Of a stretch of 64,000 nucleotides of DNA, positions 22,530 to 33,347 are shown in pieces (within the stretch, counting starts at the first letter, position 1; each line of letters begins with the position of its first letter). The position numbers were made by a program, and so were the translations under genes. The stretch comes from Lasiosphaeria ovina. Taxonomy: Eukaryota > Ascomycota > Sordariomycetes > Sordariales > Lasiosphaeriaceae. The stretch covers positions 7,275,102-7,339,101 of the forward strand of contig JAULSN010000002.1 of the NCBI GenBank assembly GCA_033439765.1, given 5' to 3'. The notes beneath the pieces were generated by a model, which was given only the letters and a program-made list of their open reading frames with translations, had not been told where the DNA came from and made no database searches.

Positions 22530-23735
22530 ATGGCTGCCTTTGAAGAGAGACGGTCTATTACAAGCCCAAGTCGCCAACAGCGCATCCTTGGCGCCCTGCT
22601 TGGCGTGCATGCGGGCGATGCGCTAGGCGCGACGGTCGAGTTTGAGGCGTGGGAGGAGATCCGCAACAGTCATCCAAAGGGCGTGCGGGATGTGGTCGGC
22701 GGCGGACCGTTCGACTGGCCCGCTGGTCACGCGACCGACGACACGGACCTGACTAGGGCGGTCCTGCTGGCATACCGCGACGTCGAGGCGCGACGCCGTT
22801 CCCAGCCTGCTGATGCCCCATCTGAACTGTCATCCAAGAATCGCCATGTTGCCACCATCGCCGCTCAGTACATGGTCGACTGGTACGACGGGAAGTGGCC
22901 GGGCCGCATTCGCGGCCAGCCTCCTCGCGATATCGGCGGCGCCACGACTAGGGGCATCTACAAGTTCAAGAAAACAGCCGACGTGCGGAACGCCGGCGCC
23001 GGCATGGGTAGCGCCGGCAACGGATCCCTTATGCGCTGCATACCTACCGCCCTGTTTAGTAGTAGCAGCAGCAGCAACCCCCATGCTCATGGCTCCCAGG
23101 GCTTAGCGTCAGAACCATCTCCTCTCGAGTCGGAATCCATCCTCATCTCGGCAGTCACCCACAATGACCCCCACTGCACCATTGCCTGCGCCGCCTACAA
23201 CGCCATGGTGAGTGCGCTGCTCGACGCCAAAGCTCCGGCCGATGCCTGGCAGATTGGCCGAGACACGGCCTCGCGCATCGGCGCCGCCACCCACAACATC
23301 GTCACTGGCGATACCACTGCCGCGTTCGAGCAGCGTGCCGCAGGCAAGGTCGAGGCGGCTCTTGATGCCGGAAAGTTCCTCGTCTGCCTCCGTGACCTCG
23401 CCGACAAGGGACCTGTGGCCGCTGAAAACGGCCCTCAAGCGCTACCCTTCAAGGGCGCTGGCTACGTACTCGAGTCCTTGACCATTGCTGTCGCCGCCCT
23501 CTTCGACCCGCGCCCTCTCGAGGAGGCCCTTGTTGACGTGGTTCGAATTGGACGGGACACTGACACCAATGCTGCCATTGCTGGCGGCATATTGGGAGCA
23601 CGCGACGGTGTTGATGCGATACCTCCACGCTGGCGCGAGAAACTGCAGTTTGCAGTTGAATTTACCGAGGTGGTTGACTTTATGCTCGTCTCCCCGGGGC
23701 CTCAAGCACTTGACCCTCATCAGCATCAGAACTAG
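22530..23735 (+). CDS. ADP-ribosylglycohydrolase (DraG/ARH-like)
   Basis: Single exon, 401 residues from the ATG at 22530. All metal-binding motifs of the family are present: GDALG (29-33), TDDTD (69-73), the glycine-rich GNGSLMR (163-169) and GRDTDTNAAIAGGILGA (341-357), whose two Asp residues bind the second Mg ion. The enzyme class removes ADP-ribose from proteins or from small ADP-ribosylated molecules. A Ser-repeat and His-rich insert (about 177-200) separates the core motifs. No signal peptide, so presumably intracellular. Nearest neighbours are the secreted protein upstream and the coiled-coil MACPF-like gene, which converges on it with a gap of only 176 bp. Confidence 0.9.
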   Translation: MAAFEERRSITSPSRQQRILGALLGVHAGDALGATVEFEAWEEIRNSHPKGVRDVVGGGPFDWPAGHATDDTDLTRAVLLAYRDVEARRRSQPADAPSELSSKNRHVATIAAQYMVDWYDGKWPGRIRGQPPRDIGGATTRGIYKFKKTADVRNAGAGMGSAGNGSLMRCIPTALFSSSSSSNPHAHGSQGLASEPSPLESESILISAVTHNDPHCTIACAAYNAMVSALLDAKAPADAWQIGRDTASRIGAATHNIVTGDTTAAFEQRAAGKVEAALDAGKFLVCLRDLADKGPVAAENGPQALPFKGAGYVLESLTIAVAALFDPRPLEEALVDVVRIGRDTDTNAAIAGGILGARDGVDAIPPRWREKLQFAVEFTEVVDFMLVSPGPQALDPHQHQN

Positions 23736-23911
23736 TTTAACCGGCCATGTCGATACTTGAAAGGTATAATTGGCCGAGCTGAGTCTACCTAGTCGAGTCA
23801 CAGATAACAAACAAGTGGAGCAAGATTGAACATGCCAAAGAAGAACGAAAAGAAGACACCCAGTCTTCCAAGTGAGAACAGGGTGAACAATATGAACAAA
23901 TCAACCGGAAA

Positions 23912-26493
23912 TCACCGAAACTGTCCTGGCCTGCCCTCGGTTCCCGTAAGCACCACAACTGTCTGGTTCCGTTTCTTGTATACAATGGCGCCCTCCTTGT
24001 TAGCGCCCGGCCTGGGGTCGCACATGAAGAAATCGTTGTTCCAAGTGAAGGCCTGGTTGTTCTGGGCAAAGCTTCGCACCCTGTTCTCCATATTGGCGTT
24101 GTTGAGATACACTCCGCCATAGACCACGGCGTAAATGGTGATGTCGGGGCCAGCGCTGAGCTCATTGAACCGGTTTTGCAGGGCGTCGTACTCTTGCCTG
24201 GCCTTGACGAGAGATTGGCTCAGCTCCGATATCCTCCTTTGCGCATCACCCTCTCGGCTCCCAACATCTCGCACCTGCTGCTGTGCATTTGCGAGCGACT
24301 GGGTTAGCTCGGAAATTTTCTTTTCGGCCTCGGAGAGCTGGCTCTTGAGCTCCGTCTCCCTGGCGCTCAGGGCCTGAGCCTGCTGCTGAGCTTGGTCAGA
24401 GTTTTGCGTGTGCTGCATCTTGGCGTCGTCAATTTGCTTCTGCTTCTCGGCACACTCTTGGATTTTGGCCTCGAGGTCTGCCTTCATCTTGGCAATCTCC
24501 TCAGGCGATGGCATCGTTACTTTGTCACTCTGCGAGCATAGACCAGTCAGTACGGGTCATGAAAGGGAACGGGGATTGGGATGGGGCGCGGCCGGGTAGT
24601 TTCAGTGGCAACATACCGGCAAGAGCATGCGGAAGACATTGGGGCTGAGATAGCGCCAGCTCCGGTAGGGGTCCGTTGCCACTTTGGGATCGGCAGTGAC
24701 ATCATTCACCTCGCGCACGATCTTGATCATCTCGAAGCGGCAGTCCCGGGAAGCCTTGTCCAGCCCAAAGGTGTCGGCCAGGTATGGCTGGACTTCATTA
24801 GGAGGCAGAGGCTCCTCAAGCGAAATTTGGTTGTTGTACTGTGGCGACTTGGCGATTGCCGCCTTGAAGTCGTTGTACTTGGCGATGCGCTTGTCGTAGT
24901 CCTCCTTGACCGACTTTCCGTATTCGATGAGCTTGTCGTCAATTTCCCGGCGTCGGAGTCTTGCAGTGCCGCGGTCAACCTCCTTAATGGCTAATTCACA
25001 GTGAGCAATCAGTCAAAGTGCCCCAATCATCGGTAATTCACCGCTGTAAATATGATACTTACTTTGGGCTAAGTCAGACCACATCGCTTTGTACTCCTGT
25101 AAGAATGGTAATTATGCGTCAGTACCGGTTGGCTGAGTTCGAGCCTCAGACTTCAGAGCAAGTTGACTTACCATGTACGAGTCCAGGAGAGAGCCTGTGT
25201 AGATGCCGGCAATCTCATAGTCCAGCGGGGACCCCTTCACCGTCTGCTCGTGAAAGCTGCGCAAGGACGAGTACTTGGTCAGAATCGCACTGGCATAGCA
25301 AGACACTCGTTAGTTCAATCCTATTGTGTGGCACGTATGATATATGGAAAGACACGCGAGTGAATGGAACGGACAAGGTTCTTTGAGGGCCTAGGATCTA
25401 AAGGTCAGTCCCTATCTTCACTGGATAATTGGGTTGGGTGGGAAGGACACTCACACACTGCTACCCGGTCAGGGAACTCCATTGCGACCTGGGTAAGGTT
25501 TTCGATCGACCATTGCTGGATGTTGTTCGGCTTGATGTCGCCGCCTCCCGACCACGAGATACTGGATGAAGTTGTCAGAGAACGTGGGCAGCGACTATGG
25601 GGGAATTTGGGATGCGGCCGACTTACGTGATTGTCGTCGACTCGGTCTTCTCCTTTTTGTTGTCGACGTAATCTCCATCGGCCTTGCCCTTCGCACTGAT
25701 AAAGGAATTTCCGACTTCAAAGTTGAGACCGCCACCGATGTTCTTCTTGTCGTCCTTGTCCTCAAGAGTTTTCAGCACGAGTGCACTCAGCACGCCTCCT
25801 TCGATGAACCCCGAGATGAAGCAATCGCCGTAGACCTCGTTGAACTTGGATCCCGGCACGTTCGGAATAGGGGTAAACTCGGTCACGTCCTCGGCCACGA
25901 GTTTCTGGTTGGTCACCTTGACCTGGATGTTGTACTTGGCATCACTTTTCAAGAACTTTGTTGAGTCAACGTAATGAGCGTTTGCTCCACCACCGCCACC
26001 AAGGGCAGCACATGTAATGGTCAAGGCGCCTATTGTGCAGCAGCGTCAGCGGGTGGTTTTGGTAATGGCATGGATATTTCCCAACCGAACGCACTGAGAG
26101 AACTGACCGCTGATGTTGAGAGACTTTGTCACGTCGCTTAGGCTATTGACAAAGCCAGCATCCCAGCTCACCACCTGGCTGACCTCAGTCTGGCCATCGT
26201 CACCCCTATGCTTGACGATAGTCCCACTCGGCTGGCACAAGATAGCGGCATCTTTGTCAGACGCGGCAGGCGGCAAGCCCTGAGTAGTGTCCACAGACCG
26301 GAGGTCTTTCTCTGAAGCCGCAACGCCGCCTCGTTTCCGCACCACGTCATTGACGCAAAGCTGTTGCGTATAACTGTTGAAGCTGTGGCCGAGAGTCAGC
26401 GACAAGAAAGACCTAGAAGACACAAATATTCGGTTCCACTTACCCCATGCCAATGCGCATGGCCTCATTGTAAGGCGCCAACATCAGAGCCAT
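23912..26493 (-). CDS. MACPF-like protein with C-terminal coiled coil (gene A of cluster)
   Basis: Nine minus-strand exons: 26493-26444, 26382-26108, 26029-25627, 25561-25455, 25390-25375, 25289-25172, 25096-25063, 24990-24617 and 24529-23912, giving 664 residues. The 16-nt fifth exon is supported by alignment to gene B (VAVCPQRTFAILTKY here, VAQTPMRTHAILTKY there). Like gene B it starts M-A-x-x-LAPYNxAM and continues GFNSYTQQLCVNDVV. The motif YGDCFISGFIEGG (175-187) has the Y-G-x-x-F-x6-G-G spacing of MACPF/perforin proteins. A GGGGG run precedes it. After residue 459 come a long coiled coil (about 465-570) and a compact C-terminal domain (ITIYAVVYGG...NNDFFMCDPRPG) that gene B lacks. No signal peptide. 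A membrane-inserting role is inferred from the motif only. Confidence 0.8.
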
Positions 26494-27320
26494 GGTTGCG
26501 GCAACTGTGGCAGGAGGCGGCTTATTCTAGTGTTTAGTGAATTCGTATGAAAGAAGGAGCGATGTCCTTCCCTTGTGCGAGTGCTGTACTTTGGCTGGGC
26601 GCCGAATTGTAGATAATTAGACGAAAGCGTGCCTGATTACTAGAAGAAGTCGACCCATCGTGAGTAGGGAGGGAAGAGTTATATGCCAAAGCATGGCGGG
26701 ACCATAGCCAGACCGTAGCCATCCGACAGGTCCTGCTTACAAGCCAGGAGTCCTGTGTGGCTCCTAAGGTACGAAGTATGCACATACCCCAGGTAAGTAC
26801 CTGTCCATCTGCCCCCAATACTGGCTGTCGGGCCGCCAAGACAGTGACTCGATAGTCGGTGCTCACCGGAGATTATGGCGACGAGTCATGTTGGGTTAGG
26901 AGATACTATCGAAGTCAACGGCAGTGTGTAGGTCTTGATGTGACGATTTGGCGGAGGTTCCGTGCGGGATTCCACTTTGGGATTTTCAGCAAGCTCTGGG
27001 CCAGCCAAGACAGGGGCATGCAATTCAGCTCCCCAATCTCCCACACTGGCGGCTTGGCTCAGCTCTTCCCCCGCAAGCCACAACGGACACTTGAAAAGCG
27101 GGCGTGCGAGACAAGGCCGCAGATGGTAGGTAATACGAAGAGGCGGGAATTGGGAGAGCTGACGACGAGGATAAATATCAACTTCATTTTGTTGCAGTCA
27201 TGTCATTGTGGTTCACTGCCTAGGTAGACTATCTAAACCATACCTACTCCGTGCGATACTGTGAGTGTGTCGTTTACATGGTAATTACCTACCCACCCAA
27301 CCCAAACCAGCAACGCCGAA
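26494..27320. promoter_or_regulatory. shared divergent promoter region of MACPF-like genes
   Basis: 827 bp between the start of gene A (minus) and the start of the middle gene (plus). A head-to-head arrangement of two genes with the same motif suggests possible co-regulation. No single strong TATA box identified. Confidence 0.4.
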
Positions 27321-28386
27321 ATGGGCCTGGTCGACGACTTCCCGCATGACCCGCTCATGCCGAGTCTGCGATATGCAGCAACGTGCCAGATTCCCGTCAA
27401 CCTGCCCTGGGCGCGAGAGCCCGTCTTGCTTGGCACCTCTCTCTCAGTCTCGCGCCAGCAAGGGGTCAAGAGCGAGTTCCTCGACAAATCCCGGTCGGCC
27501 TTCTCCCAGCAGTCTTTGGATGAAAGCCCCTTGGTTTTTACAAGTGCATCGGGGGGGAAGGTGACCATGGCCGAGTCTATGGGAGCTGCATCGGCCTACG
27601 AGCACACCGACTTCTCTCTCTCGGGCTCCATTGGCGGCTCGTTTTTGGGCGCCGAGGGGGAGGCCAAGTACGAAAAGACGGTTGCCAGTGACAGCAGCGT
27701 ACGCCCTTCTCCCCAGTCGATAGCGCTTTTCCTCCAGACACCTGCTCACGATTTTAATGCAGCAATCCCAGTGCAGTTTCCGGACCAATTACCGGAGCGG
27801 CATGGTCGGCTTCATGCACGAACCCCGCCTTTCGGCCGAGGCCGTTGCGCTCCTCCGCTGTGCCAAGGACGCGGCGGCGGCCCAGGCAGCTTTTCGGGCG
27901 GCGTATGGCGAGTACTACGTGGCGGCATATGTCCTCGGCGGCACCAACTCAACCATGCTTGGCGGGTCGACGGCCACCTCGTCCTACTCCAAAGACCTGC
28001 GCGGATCCTTCACCATCAAGATCCTATGGGTAAGGATCCGAAAGTCGTTTGAGGAGCACGAGCGGTCGGCAAGCGCTTTTGGAGCGGGGACGTTGGCCGT
28101 CTACGACTCGCTCGACGACTGTCAGCTGAATTCCGGTGCCGCCGACGTGGCTTCGGTAACGCGTCTCGTGGTCTCGGCAGCCGAGAACAGCGACAGGGGT
28201 TGGGACTTGGCTCGCAGGGTGGGCGATAGGGCTGGACGGATGGGGATGGGCCTGGATGCTCTTGGCCGCATGTCCATCTCAAGAGATCAGTGTGCCGCCC
28301 TGTGTAGGGCTGGCTTGGTTGTCGAGCTGCTGCTTCTGCCCTATGCGGGCCTGCGCCATTATGTTGAGGCGTTCCATAACGCATGA
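27321..28386 (+). CDS. compact protein with MACPF-type motif (middle gene of cluster)
   Basis: Two exons, 27321-27698 and 27763-28386, with a 64-bp intron at 27699-27762, giving 333 residues. Splicing changes frame and yields the ordered segment SGMVGFMHEPRLSAEAVALLR, followed by YGEYYVAAYVLGG (174-186), again the Y-G-x-x-[FY]-x6-G-G spacing of MACPF domains. Upstream, a Gly/Ser-rich amphipathic-looking stretch (SLSGSIGGSFLGAEGEAKYEK) resembles a membrane-hairpin region. A charged helix-like segment (VRIRKSFEEHERSASAFGAG) follows the motif. It lacks the GFNSxTQQLC and AILTKYxSLRSF blocks shared by genes A and B, so it is a distant relative or a different subfamily. Its context between A and B is the main support for a joint role. 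Confidence 0.7.
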
Positions 28387-29323
28387 GCTTTCCAACCTAT
28401 TACCTCCACTGGTGCCAAGTACCTAGTTACCTTAGTTTTGCTAGTTTTATCCATCTCCGTACCTACCTAGGTAAGGTAATTATCATTGGATGCACTTGCA
28501 CTCATTGAGCATATCCCCCGTCAGCATAGAGTTCAGCTCATGCCAGGCTTTGCGGCTGTTGGGTTCTGCACACCTGGGCATTGATAATGGTGGCAGCGCC
28601 GAGACTTTGCTCTTTCGAGAGCCCGAGGCGCTGCTGAACTCGGCAGCATGCTGGGAAGACGTCTTTACCCCGCACATCAAAGGGGCCAATGGCTTCGACT
28701 CATCTCCACATCACAATCCATGTCCCCACCTGGCAAAAAGGCTCAGGTGGCTGTCAGCCCTACGACGGAACGGTAAAGAGTGGTGGGTTCTGTGGCTTAG
28801 GTACCTTGAGGTACCTGAGTGTGTTGAGTAACCAAAATAGTTCCAACCATGCTCCCCTCCATGCGGCGGTTGGAAACGCCAATGTGCTTCATGGCAGCTG
28901 GCATTCCTCTTTGGATATTCAGCTGTCAGCCGTGCCGCCATCCTAGGTTAACCTCTGCACTGGCTATCCGTATTACACGATATAGGGCGAATCGGCAATC
29001 CCGGTTCGTCAACCAGCAGCCGATGGTCATGCACGCTCCAATTTGGAGCTCAGATGGCTCCTGAGACCCTGCAACTCGGCTGGCTCTTGCCAAGTACTGT
29101 AATTACCAGCGACCGACCGGCATGGGGGTCTGGAATACAATGAGCTTGACGTGGATCTGTCTTCGCTATTATGTGTGGTGTTATAAAGCCCAGTCGATCC
29201 ACCGGTTGCTCTTGTGCACCACCGCTGGTAAGCTGTACGAATCAAGGCACAATCTTCCACTTCGAACCAACAACTGAATACCCAGTTCATTCAACTTTTT
29301 ACTTTCTTCGTGCAGTGTTCGAG
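28387..29323. other. intergenic region
   Basis: About 940 bp between the middle gene and gene B, both plus strand. Several chance frames on both strands; nothing recognisable. Confidence 0.5.
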
Positions 29324-31072
29324 ATGGCGACCCTCCTTGCTCCATACAATACTGCAATGCAGTTGGGCTCCGGTAAGTGATATGCAGTTGGTTTGGCGAT
29401 ACCCTCGTCATTCAGCCTACTAACTAGGTACGCAGGCTTCAACTCCTTTACCCAACAACTGTGCATCAATGATGCCGTTGTCAGAGACAGTCAAATTGAT
29501 GACGCTCTGGATAAGAAGCCGAGGGTTCCTATGGCCCAGGAAGTCATATACAAGACTGCTGTCATTGACAAGGTCACTGACGTGACGAACGCCATGAACG
29601 TGAGTGTCCAGGAAGCAATGTCAAGGCAAGGCAAGACAAGGAAAGTACATTATTGGAGGAACTTGGCTGATTCACGTTGCTACTAGATCAATGCCGCCTT
29701 TGCCATCAAGTACGATACCTTTGACGCAAAGGGAAAAGGAGACTTCATCAACACTTCAAAGGTCAAGGAAAGCGACGCCAGCTTTATGATCTCGGTAAAG
29801 GTGGTCAACCAGGTCATATATGATCATTCTCTGAACAAGTTCGACCCCATCCCCGATGTGAAGCCGGAGCACTTCGCTTCTGTCTACGGCGACAGCTTCA
29901 TCTCAGGCAAGTTTCCGAAGTATCGAGAGTGCCATGCCAGGATGCTAATGGATAGCAGGATTCCAGGAGGGCGGCGAATTCATTGCCGTCATCTCCGTCA
30001 AAGCCAAGGACCGTAAGAAGGCTGTTAGTATTAAGGCTGAGTATGCTCCCAGTCTCCAACCACACCCCATCAATGCTTGACTAACGACGGGGCAGTGCGG
30101 CAATCAACTTCACCAAGGAGAGCTTCTCCTTGGATATTAACGGAGAACTCGTCAAGACCGACAACACTTTCCTGGAGGAGAACGAGACAACCGTGTCCGT
30201 CTCATGGTCTGGTGGTGGCCAGGATCTGAAACCCTGTGAGTTTTCCCGGTAAAGATCCCCCAACTTGACATTATGATCGTACAGGCACGGCAAGGAGCTA
30301 ACATCGGAGCCCTAAATTTCCAGCTGATTCGGATTGGACTCTGGATACCATGCGAGCCGCGGCTCTGAAGTTCCCCGACCTGGTTGCTCAGACCCCGATG
30401 CGAACACACGCCATCCTCACCAAATACACGTCACTGCGCAGCTTCCAGACTGCTCTGAGCAAGCTCACGGGTGGCAACGACCCACGCGCTATCATACCCA
30501 ACTATGAAAAGGCGGGAGTCTACACAACGGTCCTCCAAGAGGCCTACCTTGACTTTAAGACCGTCAACAAGAATCTGCAAGTCATGGCCTTCAATGTCAG
30601 CGCGGGGACCGAGATCCTTGTCGAGTCTCTCGCTGCAAGGCGGAGCCGGGAATCGAAGCAGGGCTCCCCAACCAGCCCCAGGCAGACTACCGAGGCAGCT
30701 GAGTCGGACGACGACGAGTCGATACGCTCCTCCCTGGTAGCCGTCGACAAGGTCCCAGAACGGGCAACGAAGCCTTACCCTCCCACAATTGCTGGCCTCG
30801 AGGCCGCTCGTCAGGACGTTCGTATCATGCTGAACCGAATCGTTGCCGAAGTGGACATGATCACTCAGAAGCCAGAGCTGGCCGTGAACGAGACGAGGGC
30901 CATGTCTTACATGTCTCCATTCCTTTTCAAGGAGCTTCTCCCCGAGAGCAAGCCCGCTAAAGAGAAGACCGAGACCACCACTGAAACCAAACCGCAAACA
31001 ACTGACTCGACAGATTCTAGCAACCAGCTTGGTGATTTGTCAGAAAAGATGGGAACTACCATGCGGTTCTAA
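29324..31072 (+). CDS. MACPF-like protein (gene B of cluster)
   Basis: Six exons: 29324-29372, 29436-29599, 29687-29906, 29959-30040, 30096-30235 and 30324-31072, giving 467 residues. The third intron (29907-29958) has a GC donor (GCAAGT) and a TGCTAATG branch-like site; only this splice restores the motif YGDSFISGFQEGG (138-150), of MACPF spacing. The N-terminus (MATLLAPYNTAM, then GFNSFTQQLCINDAVV) and the block AILTKYTSLRSF are shared with gene A. The last intron falls just after SWSGGGQDLKP. The C-terminal 150 residues are charged and Ser/Thr-rich (KPAKEKTETTTETK) and lack gene A's coiled coil. No signal peptide. It looks like a short paralogue of gene A. Confidence 0.8.
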
Positions 31073-31397
31073 GCTTATGTGCTACCACCTTGGCCTGAGT
31101 TTCGTGGGTTGGTGTTGAACTTTCGCAGGTTCCCGTGTTTTGGTCTAGACAACTTTCATAGACTCTGTCATTTCTGGTCCAGTATCTACAGTAATTTGTT
31201 CTTTTTGGGGATTTAGCGATTTTGCTACTGAGCTGTTAACTAGCAGTGTGGTAATTTTTATATTGGCCAAGGTTGGAAATTGGCAGAATCTTTGATGAAA
31301 ACACATAACCTTCCCGCCAATATCACCGAAGGTGAGAATATTGCGACTTTGACCCGACTATAAGCACGCGACGATGGTATGTGTAAAATGTATCCTG
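31073..31397. other. convergent intergenic region
   Basis: 325 bp between convergent gene B and the P450 gene. AT-rich 3' flanks; nothing else seen. Confidence 0.6.
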
Positions 31398-33347
31398 TTA
31401 TCCCTTCAACTGCTTCACGGCAGCTTCGTACTCTTTTTGAACGACCTCCGCATGCATAGACGACCGTGGCGTGATCGAACAGGGAAAAGGAAGTGGCGTC
31501 GAATTAAAACCGTCTGAATATGCAAATCTGGAGAGTGGTTAAGTAATTGTCAGCTTCCTGGTTTATGAAGGAAATTCGCAAAGTTTACTCACATATCGAC
31601 CTCGATATTACGTCCTTCTCTATCCCGGGCCGGGGCGACGTTGAAAGCCCACAATATGCGTGCAATGTTAATTGCCACGGACGCTGAGCCCAAATGCATT
31701 CCGGGACAGATACGACGGCCCCATCCAAAAGAACTGTGTCCAAAGGTGCCGGGATACTCGCGCTTCTCCAAAAAGCGCTCTGGCTTGAACTGATGCGGGT
31801 CGGGAAAATCGACCTCGTTTAGATGGACTGGAAAGCGATGATTTCAGTATTGAATCAAGCTCAACTCAAATCCAACACCAACTAAGAAATTGGACTTACT
31901 AGACCACAGAGGGGCAATTACAGTGCTTCCCTTGGGGATAAACATGCCATTATAGACATCGTCCGCTGTGCTAGCGTGCGGAGTACCTCCCAAGACGGCC
32001 ACGGGTCGCCAGCGTAGCGTCTCAGAGGCAATGGCCGCCACGTATTCGAGTGCCGGTAGATCTTCAAACGTGGGAAGTCGTTCGTTTCCTACCACCCTGT
32101 CAAGTTCTCTTTGTGCCTGGGGAATGAACTCCTGGCCGAACTTGACACATGCGAGGATGAAGCTCGCAAGTGAGCCCGCAGACTGTAAGCAAGGCCCGTA
32201 AGTCAAAACTGCATCAAAATTGTTACTCGGCCATTGGGGAAAACCGAGAACCTACTGTCTCAACACCAGCTCCAAATGGGGTTCCCGCCGTGTACGCAAT
32301 CTCCAAGTCGCTCATTCCGAGGCTAGATTGCTCCTGCAAAAGGTGCTTTGCGAAGCAGTCGTTCAAAACACCTCTCGACAACTTATCCCGGACTTCATCC
32401 ATCAATTCTGTGTAAAATTGAATGTCTCGACCTCGTTGCTCCAGGACTTTGGCTTTCCATGGGGCGAATATGCTTGGGACATATTTGAGCGCCGGGAAGC
32501 GCTCGACTGCAAACTTTCCCGGAATACTGCGTACCAAGCATCAGAGTCATGTCCACCGCCCAGCAACCGACCGGGATGAGCTGCTTACTTGACTGAAGTA
32601 AGACGGTCCATCGACTCTGCGTTGCGCTGAACAACAACATCAGTACGGACATCCTCAACACGACGTCCATACGTGACAGTGACGATGACGGAGGCAGCAT
32701 ATCGTTCTAGATGGGTCCGAAAGCCGCTCGCATCTTTCATCAAGTCGTGCATGAGGACCGTGGACTCGAGGCTCTGGATTGGACGGTAGGATTCGCTCTG
32801 GCGTTGCATGAAGCCGCTGTGCAAAAGCTTTCGCCAGCGCCTCCAGTAAGGTGAGTACGGAGCCATAAGGCCTCTCATCCCCCCCGACAGGAGCTCTCCG
32901 CCCATGATGAAGCGCGGCCTTGAAGAATACGTTGATCCCCGCTTTTCCAGGAGATCCCACGCGGCCTGTGCAGAGCCGAGGACGATCGTAGGCGTTGGTC
33001 CGAGCTGCAGATAAACAACGTCTCCGAGCTCTTGGTTCAATTCACGGAACCACAACCACGGCTTCCGGATGCCCGTCTTTATCACCCTTGGCCCAGGTGG
33101 GAGCTGCGATCGGTGGGCATAGAGTCTCCATTTTTGCTCCAGCTTGATTTGGGGCGCGTCAGCCAACTAGGACATGAATCTGAAAGCGTCATATTCGGCG
33201 TCTCGGATTCTCAAGATCCCATTGGACAATCCCGGAGTTGACAAGTGTGTGGACAAGTGTGTTGCCGGGACTTACTGTCGGAAACACGAGACCCAAGTAT
33301 AACACAATTAGGCCAATACCAATGGTGATAACGAAAGTGGTGAACAT
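31398..33347 (-). CDS. cytochrome P450 monooxygenase
   Basis: Six minus-strand exons: 33347-33276, 33166-32589, 32526-32256, 32182-31900, 31827-31593 and 31527-31398, giving 522 residues. An N-terminal membrane anchor (TTFVITIGIGLIVLYLGLVF) is followed by the proline hinge LPPGPRV. The I-helix has AGVETS (303-308), the K-helix has ETLR (361-364), and the PERF-type motif is KPERF. The heme loop FGWGRRICPG carries the axial Cys at 442. All hallmarks are intact, so it should be an active ER-bound, CPR-dependent enzyme. The C-terminus DGFNSTPLPFPCSITPRS is typical of fungal P450s from secondary or xenobiotic metabolism. No biosynthetic backbone gene is in the window, so the substrate is open. Confidence 0.92.

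Noticed and set aside
27699..28052. Unspliced continuation of the middle cluster gene in its first frame
   Set aside because: The unspliced reading turns into Pro/Arg-rich low-complexity sequence. Splicing out 27699-27762 gives an ordered protein with the YG-x6-GG motif.
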